NCBI RefSeq assembly: GCF_003258605.2
Contig: NZ_CP031264.1
Span: 6,936,232 to 7,000,231, forward strand
DNA: 64,000 nt
Source: Peterkaempfera bronchialis
GTDB lineage: Bacteria > Actinomycetota > Actinomycetes > Streptomycetales > Streptomycetaceae
Direction: 5' to 3'
Made by a program: the position numbers and the translations under genes. The notes below the pieces were generated by a model. The model saw only the letters and a program-made list of their open reading frames with translations, made no database searches and was not told the origin of the DNA. Within the stretch, counting starts at the first letter, position 1; each line of letters opens with the position of its first letter. Below are positions 25,709-34,400 of the stretch, one piece after another.

Positions 25709-27052
25709 GTGGCCCGGGGGATGAGGGGCGGGGCGTCGGCAGGCGCGCTGCGCCGGGTGCAGATCGGAAACGCGCTGAGCTCGTTCGGCGCGGGGTTCAC
25801 GATCCCCTACATGTTCGTGTACGTGGCCCAGGTGCGGGGGCTGGGCTCGATGACCGCCTGGCTGGTCTTCACGGTGTACGCCCTGGCCGCCCTGGTCGTC
25901 CTGCCGTTCACCGGCCCCGGCCTGGACCGGTACGGACCGCGCCCGGTGCTGACGGTCGGCGCGCTGCTGGCCGCCGTCGGCGCACTGGTCTTCGGCCATG
26001 CCGCCACGAGCGGGACGGTCGTGGCCGCCGCCTTCCTCTTCGGGGCCGGCGCGACCATCGTCCAGCCGGCCCTGGCCACCATGGTCGTGCGCTGCACCGG
26101 ACCCGCCCGGCGGGCGCACGCCTTCGCCGTGCAGTTCACCGTGGCCAACCTCGGTCTGGGCGTGGGCGCGCTGATCGGCGGTCAGATCGTCGATGTCTCC
26201 CGGCCGAGCAGCCTGACCCTGCTGTTCACCATCGAGGCGCTGATGTTCCTCGCGCTCGCCGCCGTCACCGGGACCGTCCGGGGGCCGGCCGTGTCGGCCG
26301 GGGCCGCTGTGTCCGGGGCCGCTGTGTCCGGAGCCGCACCGGCCGAGCGCGGCCGGTCCGACCTGCGGACCCTGCTGCGGGACCGGGCCATGGTCCGGCT
26401 CTGCGCGCTCGCCGCGCTGATCTTCTTCGCCTGCTACGGGCAGTTCGAGTCCGGCGTCTCCGCCTACGCCACCGGCACCGTCGGCATCTCGCCGTCCACG
26501 CTCGGCCTCGGCCTCGGCGCCAACACGCTCGCCATCGTGCTGCTGCAGATGGTCGTCGTCCGCTTCACCGCGCGCCGCCGCCGGACCACCGCCATCGTGG
26601 CCACCGGCGCGGTCTGGCTGGCCGCCTGGGCCGCCGCCGCGCTGGCCGGACTGCTGCACGGCACCACGGCGGTCGCCGTGGGCGGGATGATGACGACCTA
26701 TGTGCTCTTCGGCGTCGGCGAGGCACTGCTCGCCCCCACGCTCGGCCCCATGGTCGCCGACCTCGCCCCGGCCCACCTGCTCGGCAGCTACAACGCCGCG
26801 TTCGCCCTGGTGAAGCAGATCGCCATCGCGCTCGGCCCCGCCGCGGGCGTCCTGCTGGTGGGCGCCGGCCTCTCCCCGCTCTATCTGCTGGCGATGGGCG
26901 CGACCACCATCCTGCTCGTGGTGCTGGCACTGCGGCTGCGCCCGGCGCTCACCCCGCTCCAGGACAACGCACCCGGCGCGGTCCGCCCGAGCCTCGGCGT
27001 GGCCGGGACGGTGGCCCGGCCGCAGCGCGCCGCCGAACTGCACGCGGCCTGA
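25709..27052 (+). CDS. MFS transporter
   Basis: A 447-residue, 12-helix major facilitator protein. The A-like motif region is GPGLDRYGPRPVLTVGALL between helices 2 and 3; an Ala/Gly/Ser-rich cytoplasmic loop at about residues 190-215 separates the halves. QFESGVSAYATG and VADLAPAHLLGSYN are typical of DHA1-type drug/H+ antiporters. GTG 25709 with GGAAAGG about 10 bases upstream; ATG 25721 is an alternative. Probably an exporter regulated by the divergent MarR protein. Confidence 0.92.
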   Translation: MARGMRGGASAGALRRVQIGNALSSFGAGFTIPYMFVYVAQVRGLGSMTAWLVFTVYALAALVVLPFTGPGLDRYGPRPVLTVGALLAAVGALVFGHAATSGTVVAAAFLFGAGATIVQPALATMVVRCTGPARRAHAFAVQFTVANLGLGVGALIGGQIVDVSRPSSLTLLFTIEALMFLALAAVTGTVRGPAVSAGAAVSGAAVSGAAPAERGRSDLRTLLRDRAMVRLCALAALIFFACYGQFESGVSAYATGTVGISPSTLGLGLGANTLAIVLLQMVVVRFTARRRRTTAIVATGAVWLAAWAAAALAGLLHGTTAVAVGGMMTTYVLFGVGEALLAPTLGPMVADLAPAHLLGSYNAAFALVKQIAIALGPAAGVLLVGAGLSPLYLLAMGATTILLVVLALRLRPALTPLQDNAPGAVRPSLGVAGTVARPQRAAELHAA

Positions 27053-27066
27053 GGGATCGACACGCA

Positions 27067-27101
27067 CGAGGGCCGGTCCGGGACTCCCGGACCGGCCCTC
27101 G
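27067..27101. terminator. Bidirectional terminator
   Basis: 16-bp perfect arms CGAGGGCCGGTCCGGG / CCCGGACCGGCCCTCG around ACT, between the convergent MFS and beta-helix genes. Confidence 0.9.
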
Positions 27102-27146
27102 CGCATGCGCAGCGGCGTCAGAAGCGGCGTCAGAAGCGGCGTCGGA

Positions 27147-29330
27147 TCACGGGTAGGAGACCACGTTGGTGGGCACCGTGCCGGTCACCGTGACTCCGCC
27201 CGTGTCATTGATCACATGGGAGATGGTGCCCATGTAGCCCAGCGAGACGGTGAGCACGCTGTGGAACTTCACACCCGAGGCGGTGGGCACCTCGAAGGCG
27301 TGGTAGGCGTTGACCGCCGGGTTGACGTTGAAGTAGCAGTAGCTGCCCAGCCCCCACGCCTCGTGGGTGGTGACACCGGGCGCGACCTTGTAGGCGGCGT
27401 AGCCGTTGATCCCGCTCGGGCTCTTCCAGGCGGCCTGGTTCGGCACGTCGTAGGGCATCTCGTTCTGGAAGAAGATGGTCCTGCCGCCCTGGCCGTTCCA
27501 GGTGACCTCGTACTTCTGGTAGTGCTCGACGAAGAGACCGGTCGCCAGGACGTTGTTGCCGTTGACGATGACGCCGTTGTCCGCCGTGTTGATCGTCCAG
27601 CCGACCGTGCCCGCGTTGCCGTGGTCGGCACGCCAGGCCCAGATGTGGTCGATGATCGTGTTGCTGCTGTTGACGATCAGGCTGGTCGTCGCCTTCCCGG
27701 CGATCTGGCCGCCGATCCGGAAGAAGACGTCCTGGACGGTGGTCGGGTTGGAGGCGTGGCTGGTGCCCGCCGACCCGGTCGGGCCGACGGTCAGCAGGGC
27801 CGCCGAGTTGGTCGTGCCGGCGTCGAACAGCAGGCCCTTGAGCCGGACCCCGTCCACGTCGGCGACCTGGAGCGCATTGACCCCGTTGTCCGGGACGAAC
27901 GTCGGGTAGCCGATGCCGAGCACCACCGTGTTGGCCTTGGTGACATTCAGCGTCTGGTTCAGGTGGTAGACGCCGGGGGTGACGAAGAGGTTGCAACCGG
28001 CGTTCAGCGCGGCATTGATGGTCGCGGCGGTGTCGCCGGCCTTCACCACGTAGAACTGGCTCATCGGCAGCGAGCTGCCCGGGGTGCTGCCACCGGCCCA
28101 GCTGGGACCGGAGGCGTTGGTACGGAGCGAGGGCAGGAACACCCGGTACTTGCCGGAGCCGTCCACGTACAGATACGGCACGTCACGCGAGACCGGGGTG
28201 GTGGCCAGCGTGGTCTCCGGGGGGTTGGGGAAGGTGGTCGCCGGAGCACCGGTGGTGCCGGAGAAGACCATGTTCCACACGCCGCCGTCCCAACTGCCCA
28301 GGCTGCTGTCGCGGGTGTACCACTGCTGCTGCGAGATGGACGCGGTCTGGCCGGTCACCTTGCTGTCCGCGATGTAGCCACCGCTCGCCCAGCCGTAGCT
28401 GGCGGGGTAGAGCTGGAGGTTGCCGCGCACGTCGATCCGGCGGAACGGAGCGGCCTGCGCGACCGCCCAGCGGTTGGAGCCGCCGCCCGGGTTGATCGCC
28501 AGGTTCTCCGCCGAGCGCCAGAAGTTCTGCGTCGCGTTGCCCGCGTCATCGGCGTTGAACGCGTCGACGGTGACATGGCCGTTGATGGTGACGTCGTCCG
28601 GGTTCTGGCCGAGGCCGGCCACCGAGGTGTAGAAGCCGACGTTCGACTCGATGTTGTAGGTGCCGGGCTTGAACAGGTCCGCCACGCGGTTGTTGGAGAA
28701 CTGCGCGGTGGCGGTGCTCTTCATCGCGGCGAACTGGGCGTCGAGCTCCGCCTGGATGGTGGCGGCGGACATGCTCGGGTCGTAGATGTGGACGTTCGGC
28801 CCGAAGTTCGGGGTGTCCGACTGGGTCGGGCAGCCGGTGGTGCCGCCACCGTTGCCCCCGGTGGTGGTGCCCCCGGTGGTGGTGCCTCCGTTGGTGCCGC
28901 CGGTGGTGGTGCCTCCGGTGGTGCCGGTTGAGCCGTGGGTGTAGGTGAAGTGGGGGGTGTCGTACTGGGGGCCGCTCTTCTCGTAGGTGAACCAGTACTC
29001 GACGGCGGTGCCGGTGGTGAGGGAGCCGATGGTCTGGGTCCAGGTGCCGCCGTTGTTGGCCATCCGGAAGTTCTGCTGGTTGGCGCCGTTGACCAGGTAG
29101 TGGATGTCCACGTACGCGGCCGGGGTGGTCGGCTTGAAGGTGATCTGCGCCTGGGTGCTGCTGAGCTGGGTGGCGCTCTGGGTGTAGTCGGAGGCGTCGG
29201 CGGCCGCGACCCCGGCTGCTGAGGTGAGGCCCAGCAGCCCGGCCAGCGCCAGCACAAGGGCCGCGAACAGGGCGACGGTGCGCCGGCCCGGCCGTGGCGG
29301 CGCGGAGCGCGGAAGAGTGGTTCTGCGCAT
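27147..29330 (-). CDS. Secreted beta-helix carbohydrate-active protein with CBM56-like domain
   Basis: A 727-residue secreted protein. Signal peptide: twin-Arg-free, RRTVALFAALVLALAGLLGLTSAAGVAAA, cleavage near residue 44. Residues about 45-130 form a CBM56-like beta-1,3-glucan-binding module (YVDIHYLVNGANQQNFRM, VEYWFTYEKSGPQYDTPHFTYTH), then a Gly/Thr linker, then about 560 residues with two right-handed beta-helix halves (LFKPGTYNIESNVGFYTSVAGLG; LFVTPGVYHLNQTLNV), an arrangement like GH55 exo-beta-1,3-glucanases. I could not assign a GH family with certainty. The first 145 residues are identical to those of the divergent GH64 enzyme; see the inverted repeat. Confidence 0.8.
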   Translation of the reverse strand: MRRTTLPRSAPPRPGRRTVALFAALVLALAGLLGLTSAAGVAAADASDYTQSATQLSSTQAQITFKPTTPAAYVDIHYLVNGANQQNFRMANNGGTWTQTIGSLTTGTAVEYWFTYEKSGPQYDTPHFTYTHGSTGTTGGTTTGGTNGGTTTGGTTTGGNGGGTTGCPTQSDTPNFGPNVHIYDPSMSAATIQAELDAQFAAMKSTATAQFSNNRVADLFKPGTYNIESNVGFYTSVAGLGQNPDDVTINGHVTVDAFNADDAGNATQNFWRSAENLAINPGGGSNRWAVAQAAPFRRIDVRGNLQLYPASYGWASGGYIADSKVTGQTASISQQQWYTRDSSLGSWDGGVWNMVFSGTTGAPATTFPNPPETTLATTPVSRDVPYLYVDGSGKYRVFLPSLRTNASGPSWAGGSTPGSSLPMSQFYVVKAGDTAATINAALNAGCNLFVTPGVYHLNQTLNVTKANTVVLGIGYPTFVPDNGVNALQVADVDGVRLKGLLFDAGTTNSAALLTVGPTGSAGTSHASNPTTVQDVFFRIGGQIAGKATTSLIVNSSNTIIDHIWAWRADHGNAGTVGWTINTADNGVIVNGNNVLATGLFVEHYQKYEVTWNGQGGRTIFFQNEMPYDVPNQAAWKSPSGINGYAAYKVAPGVTTHEAWGLGSYCYFNVNPAVNAYHAFEVPTASGVKFHSVLTVSLGYMGTISHVINDTGGVTVTGTVPTNVVSYP

Positions 29331-29353
29331 AGGAGAGAGGATCCTTTCGCCTG
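28884..29353 (-). repeat. Left arm of a 470-bp perfect inverted repeat
   Basis: The reverse complement of 28884-29353 equals 29713-30182 in every block I compared. It covers 23 bp of leader, the ribosome-binding site, signal peptide, CBM56-like domain and start of the linker of the beta-helix gene. Spacer 29354-29712. Confidence 0.95.
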
Positions 29354-29450
29354 ACTTCGGGAAGTGAACGCCGATCGGCTGGGGGAGGGCTCAGGCGCCC
29401 AGGGGGGGTGAAGTCCGTACCTCGGTGACCGCGCGATCTTCGGCATGCGA

Positions 29451-29464
29451 TGAGAGCGCTCTCA
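29451..29464. promoter_or_regulatory. LacI-type operator in front of the beta-helix gene
   Basis: TGAGAGCGCTCTCA is a perfect 14-bp palindrome, resembling the CebR box TGGGAGCGCTCCCA of Streptomyces cellulose genes. It lies just downstream of the leftward promoter (-10 at 29469-29475) and 121 bp before the ATG at 29330. Likely bound by a LacI-family repressor responding to glucan oligosaccharides; that regulator is not in the window. Confidence 0.8.
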
Positions 29465-29468
29465 ACGA

Positions 29469-29497
29469 AGTGTCATGGTCACCTCCATAAGCGTCAA
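29469..29497 (-). promoter_or_regulatory. Leftward promoter of the beta-helix gene
   Basis: On the minus strand: TTGACG (29497-29492), 16-base spacer, TGACACT (29475-29469). The rightward promoter has exactly the same hexamer, spacing and -10 element. Confidence 0.6.
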
Positions 29498-29559
29498 GTG
29501 CTCGCGCGGGTGGGGCTCTTGTCCCGCGACCGTCCAAGAGGTGAATGTCGCCTCTGGGC

Positions 29560-29588
29560 TTGACGTGTACCCGTCGCCTGATGACACT
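29560..29588 (+). promoter_or_regulatory. Rightward promoter of the GH64 gene
   Basis: TTGACG (29560-29565), 16-base spacer, TGACACT (29582-29588), a mirror image of the leftward promoter at 29469-29497. Confidence 0.6.
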
Positions 29589-29621
29589 CCTTCTCGACGC
29601 GGGTTCCCTCCGCGGATCGTC

Positions 29622-29635
29622 TGAGAGCGCTTTCA
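29622..29635. promoter_or_regulatory. LacI-type operator in front of the GH64 gene
   Basis: TGAGAGCGCTTTCA, one mismatch from the perfect palindrome at 29451. It is 101 bp before the ATG at 29736. The matching box suggests common repression of the two divergent glucan genes. Confidence 0.75.
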
Positions 29636-29712
29636 TTGGCGCTGTCTCGAAGCCTCCGCGCCAGAGGATGGCCGCGACTTCCCGCCGCCGACCTGCCCTC
29701 CACCTCTGAACG

Positions 29713-30182
29713 CAGGCGAAAGGATCCTCTCTCCTATGCGCAGAACCACTCTTCCGCGCTCCGCGCCGCCACGGCCGGGCCGGCGCACCGTCGCCCTGTT
29801 CGCGGCCCTTGTGCTGGCGCTGGCCGGGCTGCTGGGCCTCACCTCAGCAGCCGGGGTCGCGGCCGCCGACGCCTCCGACTACACCCAGAGCGCCACCCAG
29901 CTCAGCAGCACCCAGGCGCAGATCACCTTCAAGCCGACCACCCCGGCCGCGTACGTGGACATCCACTACCTGGTCAACGGCGCCAACCAGCAGAACTTCC
30001 GGATGGCCAACAACGGCGGCACCTGGACCCAGACCATCGGCTCCCTCACCACCGGCACCGCCGTCGAGTACTGGTTCACCTACGAGAAGAGCGGCCCCCA
30101 GTACGACACCCCCCACTTCACCTACACCCACGGCTCAACCGGCACCACCGGAGGCACCACCACCGGCGGCACCAACGGAGGC
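29713..30182 (+). repeat. Right arm of a 470-bp perfect inverted repeat
   Basis: Begins at CAGGCGAAAGG 23 bp before the GH64 start codon and ends inside the linker at ACGGAGGC (30182), after which the two genes diverge completely. Identical to the reverse complement of 28884-29353, third codon positions included, which indicates recent duplication or gene conversion. Confidence 0.95.
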
Positions 30183-31292
30183 GGTACCGGCCCCGTGCCG
30201 GGGACCATCCCGATCAAGATCACCAACAACTCCGGCCGCGGCGACGCCGTCTACATCTACAACCTCGGGACCCAGCTCTCCAGCGGTCTCCAGGGCTGGG
30301 CCGATGCCAATGGCACCTTCCACGCCTGGCCGGCCGGGGGGAACCCGCCGACCGCCGCCCCCGACGCGTCGATAGCCGGTCCCGCCAACGGCAAGTCGAT
30401 CACGATCCAGCTGCCCAAGTTCTCCGGCCGGGTCTACTTCTCCTACGGCCAGAAGCTCGTCTTCAAGCTGACCACCGGCGGCCTGGTGCAGCCTGCGGTG
30501 CAGAACCCGAGCGACCCCAACCACGACATCCTCTTCAACTGGACCGAGTACACGCTCAATGACAGCGGCCTCTGGATCAACAGCACCCAGGTGGACATGT
30601 TCTCGGCTCCGTACGCCGTGGGCGTGGTGTCCACCACCGGCGCCGGTCAGACCACCGGCCATCTCAAGACCGGCGGCTACACCGGGTTCCTCAGCGCGCT
30701 CAGGAGCCAGTCCGGCGGCTGGGGCGGCCTGATCCAGACGCGTTCGGACGGCACCGTGCTGCGCGCTCTGGCGCCGGGCCACGGCATCGAGTCCGGCGCG
30801 CTGCCGAGCACCGTCCTGGCCGACTACATCAACCGCGTGTGGGCGAAGTACGCCTCCTCGACGCTGACCGTGACGCCGTTCGGCGACCAGCCGGCGCTCA
30901 AGTACTACGGCCGGGTCTCCGGCAACGTCATGAACTTCACCAACTCTGCGGGCGCCGTCGTCACCAGCTTCCAGAAGCCCGACGCCGACAGCGTCTTCGG
31001 CTGCTACAAACTGCTGGACGCGCCCAACGACCTGGTGCGCGGCCCGATCTCCCGCACCCTCTGCGCGGGCTTCAACCGCAGCACGCTGCTGACCAACAGC
31101 AACCAGCCCGACGCGAGTTCCGCCAACTTCTACCAGGACGCGGTGACCAACCACTACGCGCGTCTCATCCATGCGCAGATGGCTGACGGCAAGGCCTATG
31201 CCTTCGCCTTCGACGACGTCGGCAACTACGAGTCGCTGGTGCACGACGGCAGCCCGCAGCAGGCGTCCATCACGCTCGACCCCTTCAACTGA
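29736..31292 (+). CDS. Secreted GH64 beta-1,3-glucanase with N-terminal CBM56-like domain
   Basis: 518 residues: signal peptide to about residue 44, CBM56-like module (45-130), Gly/Thr linker, then a GH64 catalytic domain of about 365 residues starting IPIKITNNSGRGDAVYIYN. The catalytic pair of laminaripentaose-producing enzymes is visible as Glu in WTEYTLND and Asp in QVDMFSAPY. It degrades beta-1,3-glucan, as in fungal walls and laminarin, outside the cell. ATG 29736 with GGATCC/TCTC leader shared with the divergent gene. Likely repressed through the box at 29622. The domain architecture with a CBM on the N-terminal side is less common than C-terminal binding modules. Confidence 0.93.
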   Translation: MRRTTLPRSAPPRPGRRTVALFAALVLALAGLLGLTSAAGVAAADASDYTQSATQLSSTQAQITFKPTTPAAYVDIHYLVNGANQQNFRMANNGGTWTQTIGSLTTGTAVEYWFTYEKSGPQYDTPHFTYTHGSTGTTGGTTTGGTNGGGTGPVPGTIPIKITNNSGRGDAVYIYNLGTQLSSGLQGWADANGTFHAWPAGGNPPTAAPDASIAGPANGKSITIQLPKFSGRVYFSYGQKLVFKLTTGGLVQPAVQNPSDPNHDILFNWTEYTLNDSGLWINSTQVDMFSAPYAVGVVSTTGAGQTTGHLKTGGYTGFLSALRSQSGGWGGLIQTRSDGTVLRALAPGHGIESGALPSTVLADYINRVWAKYASSTLTVTPFGDQPALKYYGRVSGNVMNFTNSAGAVVTSFQKPDADSVFGCYKLLDAPNDLVRGPISRTLCAGFNRSTLLTNSNQPDASSANFYQDAVTNHYARLIHAQMADGKAYAFAFDDVGNYESLVHDGSPQQASITLDPFN

Positions 31293-31307
31293 TCCCTCCG
31301 GTACGGT

Positions 31308-31339
31308 CGGTGGCCCGCTCCCGCAGGAGCGGGCCACCG
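31308..31339. terminator. Terminator after the GH64 gene
   Basis: 14-bp arms CGGTGGCCCGCTCC / GGAGCGGGCCACCG with loop CGCA, 16 bp after the GH64 stop and before the convergent C45 gene. Confidence 0.85.
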
Positions 31340-31445
31340 CCTCACCGCCCTGGCGCTCCGGCCCGACCCGGTGGTCGCCTTGGACACCCACCTCGACGCG
31401 TCCCGAAGCGGGCCCGGACCGGGCCGCCCCCACGGCGTCCCCTCA

Positions 31446-32543
31446 TCAGGCGACGTCGACCCAGGACTCCCGATCGGCCGTGCACGGCCCGCCCCGATGC
31501 ACGGCGAGCCCTCCCCGCACGATGTCCAGGGAGACCGTGGCCAGCGTCTCCCAGCGCGTGCCGAGCGCCGCGTCCGGCTGCGGGTGGCTGCAGATCTCCG
31601 CACCCTCGTCCAGATGGCAGGTGAGCGCCTTGATCAGCGCCGCCCGGTCCGGCTCGCCGAGGGCCGCCGTACGCTCCTGGAGGACGTCCATCCGGTCGTA
31701 GGTGCCCTTGTCCTCGGCTCCGATGACCTCGCCGGTGGCCAGTGCCGGGTCGACGAAGTGGTTGGTCCGCAGCAGATAGCCGTCGTCACGCGGGCGCAGC
31801 AGCACCGATCCGGCCGGGCTCAGCTCGACCGCCACCGCGCCGGCCCGCCCCGCCGCGTGGTCGGCCAGCGTCAGCGAGCTGGAGGCCGCAACGGGTGTAC
31901 GGGTGGCCAGTGCGGCGGCCTGGGGGACGTCGGCGCAGGTGTCGAGCATCCGCCGGGCCAGCACATGCACCGGTATCCATGACTCCGCCGGCTCGGCCGA
32001 CTTGTCCGAGGTGTGGCCGAGGATGTTGAAGTGCAGGCCCAGACCGGCCGTGTTGACGCCGATCTTGCCGACGATGCCGTACTCCGTCACCGTGTGCACC
32101 ACCCGGCCGTCAGGGTGCTCGATGGTCCAGACGAACCAGCCGTCCCGCATGCCGTCATGCCAGTCCCAGGTCTGCGCGGTGACCGGCGGACGCCCATCGG
32201 CGGGGGTGTACACGGCCGTTGAGCACTCCGGCTGCTGGATCCGGCCGAAGCGGCCCAGAATCTCCGTGCGGGCGTTGAGCGCGGCGATCCGCCACAGCGG
32301 CAGGCCCGCACCCCGGGCGATGCCGTCCATCTCCTCGGCCAGCTCCGGGGCCCAGGCGGCGATGTGCTCGAAGGCCCGCAGACCCCAGTCGGTGACCTCC
32401 TGCGGGGCCGCGCCCGTTGCGGCGAACAGCTGGTCGTAGAAGGTGGCGGCGTGCCGGATGGGCTCCGGGAAGGCCCTGCCCAGCTGCTGCCCGCGATCAC
32501 CGGGGGCTGCCTTGGCCGACCGGAAAACCGTAGGGGTGGTCAC
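31446..32543 (-). CDS. C45 family peptidase/acyltransferase-like hydrolase
   Basis: A 365-residue Ntn-hydrolase of the isopenicillin-N acyltransferase (C45) family. The autocatalytic nucleophile Cys follows QQPE in QPECSTAVY near residue 106; TAQTWDWHDGM and TEYGIVGKIGVNTAGLGLHFN are typical. It probably deacylates N-acyl amino acids or peptides. GTG 32543 overlaps the stop of the last ABC ATPase gene by 4 bases, so it is the end of the transporter operon and probably processes the imported compound. Substrate not known. Confidence 0.88.
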   Translation of the reverse strand: MTTPTVFRSAKAAPGDRGQQLGRAFPEPIRHAATFYDQLFAATGAAPQEVTDWGLRAFEHIAAWAPELAEEMDGIARGAGLPLWRIAALNARTEILGRFGRIQQPECSTAVYTPADGRPPVTAQTWDWHDGMRDGWFVWTIEHPDGRVVHTVTEYGIVGKIGVNTAGLGLHFNILGHTSDKSAEPAESWIPVHVLARRMLDTCADVPQAAALATRTPVAASSSLTLADHAAGRAGAVAVELSPAGSVLLRPRDDGYLLRTNHFVDPALATGEVIGAEDKGTYDRMDVLQERTAALGEPDRAALIKALTCHLDEGAEICSHPQPDAALGTRWETLATVSLDIVRGGLAVHRGGPCTADRESWVDVA

Positions 32544-33403
32544 GATGTCTCCTCCATGGCGAGCGCCCTGCGCTCGTCCTCGCTGATGCGGCGCGGCTTC
32601 CAGCCGGGTCCGGGTACGGACCGGCGCAGCATCCGGGTGTAGGGGTGGTGCGGGTCGTCGAGGATGCGGGCCGTGGGGCCGGACTCCACGATCCGGCCCT
32701 TGCGCATGACGATCGCCTCCTCGCTGATCTGCCGTACGACGGACAGGTCGTGGCTGATGAAGAGGTAGGTGAGACCGGTGCGCTCCCGGATGTCGGCCAG
32801 CAGGTTGAGGATCTGCGCCTGGATGGAGACGTCCAGGGCGGCCACCGCTTCGTCCAGCACCAGCACCTTGGGTTCGGCGGCGAGGGCACGCGCGATGGCG
32901 ACCCGCTGCCGCTGACCGCCGGAGAGCGCGGAGGGAAGCGCGCGGGACTGCCGTTCGTCGAGGCCGACATCGGCCAGCAGCCGGGCGATCCGGTCCTCGC
33001 GCTCCGTCCGGGAGGGCTTGAAGTGCAGATCGACCACCTCGCCCAGGGCGTCGCGGACCGATCTGCGCCGGTTGAGGGAGCCATAGGGATCCTGGAACAC
33101 CATCTGGATCTCGCGTCCGCGCCGGCGCCGTTCGGCCGCCCCGACGCGTTCCGCCCGGCGGGGGCGGCCGAGGACGGTGATCTCGCCGGAGGTGGGCGTC
33201 TCCAGGCCGACCAGCATCCGGGCGACCGTGGACTTGCCGGAACCGGACTCGCCCACGATCGCGAGCGCGCCCCCGGCCCGGACGCTGAAGCCGACACCGT
33301 CCACGGCGGTGAAGTCGGCCGAGCCCCGGCCGTCGGGGCGGCGGACGCGGAACACCTTGCCGAGCCCGCTCACCTCCACCACGGGGTTGTCGTCAGACGG
33401 CAT
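32540..33403 (-). CDS. Oligopeptide-type ABC transporter ATP-binding protein (DppF/OppF)
   Basis: A 287-residue ATPase with Walker A GESGSGKST, signature LSGGQRQRVAIARAL, Walker B VLVLDEAVAALDVS and a switch His in ISHDLSVV, plus the family's YTRMLRRSVPGP tail. ATG 33403 is chosen since AAGGAGG lies 6 bases upstream; it overlaps the preceding ATPase gene by 11 bases. Second ATPase of a Dpp/Opp system. Confidence 0.92.
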   Translation of the reverse strand: MPSDDNPVVEVSGLGKVFRVRRPDGRGSADFTAVDGVGFSVRAGGALAIVGESGSGKSTVARMLVGLETPTSGEITVLGRPRRAERVGAAERRRRGREIQMVFQDPYGSLNRRRSVRDALGEVVDLHFKPSRTEREDRIARLLADVGLDERQSRALPSALSGGQRQRVAIARALAAEPKVLVLDEAVAALDVSIQAQILNLLADIRERTGLTYLFISHDLSVVRQISEEAIVMRKGRIVESGPTARILDDPHHPYTRMLRRSVPGPGWKPRRISEDERRALAMEETS

Positions 33404-34400
33404 CGCTCGCCTCCTTGTCCGAACGCCGCAGAGCGGACTCCAACTCCTCGGTGCGGTGGCACCTGACCCGCCCCTCACCGACCGGCCGCAGGACGGGCGC
33501 GGTGGCCGTGCACTCCGGCTCGGCGTACGGGCACCGAGGCGCCAGGGCGCAGCCGGAACCGGCCTCGAACGCCGAGATCGGCCGTCCCGGGATCACCTCC
33601 AGGCGGTCCGCGACCTGGTCGATCCGGGGCCGGGAGTCCAGCAGCAGCCGGCTGTACGGGTGCCTCGGCCGGTCCTCAAGCGCCTGCGGCCTGGCCTCCT
33701 CGACGATGGAACCCGCGTACATGACCGCGATCCGGTCGCACACCGCACCGGCCAGCTCCAGGTCGTGGGTGATGAAGAGCATGGCCAGGCCGTGTTCCCG
33801 GCGCATCTCGTCCAGGATGCCCATCACCTCGGACTGGGTGGTGACATCCAGCGCCGTGGTGGGCTCGTCCGCGAGGATCAACCGGGGGCGGACGGCGAGC
33901 GCCGCCGCGATCACCACGCGCTGGAGCAGCCCGCCGGAGAGTTCATGCGGGTACTGGCGCATCCGGCGCGCGGCGTCGGGGATGCCGACGTCGGACAGGA
34001 TGCGCTGGACGCGGGCGCGCGCCTCCCGCGCATCCTCCCGGTGGTTGGCGATCAGCGCCTCCACCAGGAAGTCCCCGACCGTCGAGACGGGGTTGATCGC
34101 GGCACGCGGGTCCTGATGGATCACCGCGACGTCATGGGAGCGGAAGCGCCGCAGCTCCTTGCCCGGCATGGCCAGGACGTCGGCGCCGTCGAAGTCGATC
34201 CGCCCGGACGCCTCGGCCCCGCGCGGCAGCACCCGCAGGATGGAGCGCACCGTCATCGACTTGCCGGAGCCGGACTCGCCGACCAGGCCGACCGCCTCGC
34301 CCGCCGCGACGTCGAGTGAGACGTCATGCAGTACGGGACGTCGCTCGCCCTCGACGTTCAACGTCACATGGAGAGCGTCCAGACGCAGCAGCGGGCTCAT
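33393..34400 (-). CDS. Oligopeptide-type ABC transporter ATP-binding protein (DppD/OppD)
   Basis: A 335-residue ATPase with Walker A GESGSGKSM, signature LSGGLLQRVVIAAAL, Walker B LILADEPTTALDV, switch His in ITHDLEL, and the C-terminal oligopeptide domain with Cys residues CALAPRCPYAEPEC typical of DppD/OppD, which in some members hold an Fe-S cluster. ATG 34400 overlaps the permease stop by 4 bases. The signature reads SGGLLQR rather than SGGMRQR or SGGQRQR. Confidence 0.92.
   Translation of the reverse strand: MSPLLRLDALHVTLNVEGERRPVLHDVSLDVAAGEAVGLVGESGSGKSMTVRSILRVLPRGAEASGRIDFDGADVLAMPGKELRRFRSHDVAVIHQDPRAAINPVSTVGDFLVEALIANHREDAREARARVQRILSDVGIPDAARRMRQYPHELSGGLLQRVVIAAALAVRPRLILADEPTTALDVTTQSEVMGILDEMRREHGLAMLFITHDLELAGAVCDRIAVMYAGSIVEEARPQALEDRPRHPYSRLLLDSRPRIDQVADRLEVIPGRPISAFEAGSGCALAPRCPYAEPECTATAPVLRPVGEGRVRCHRTEELESALRRSDKEASDAV

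Noticed and set aside
28884-30182. The 470-bp inverted repeat as ends of an insertion sequence
   Set aside because: No transposase is encoded in the spacer or arms; the arms are coding and include the gene starts.
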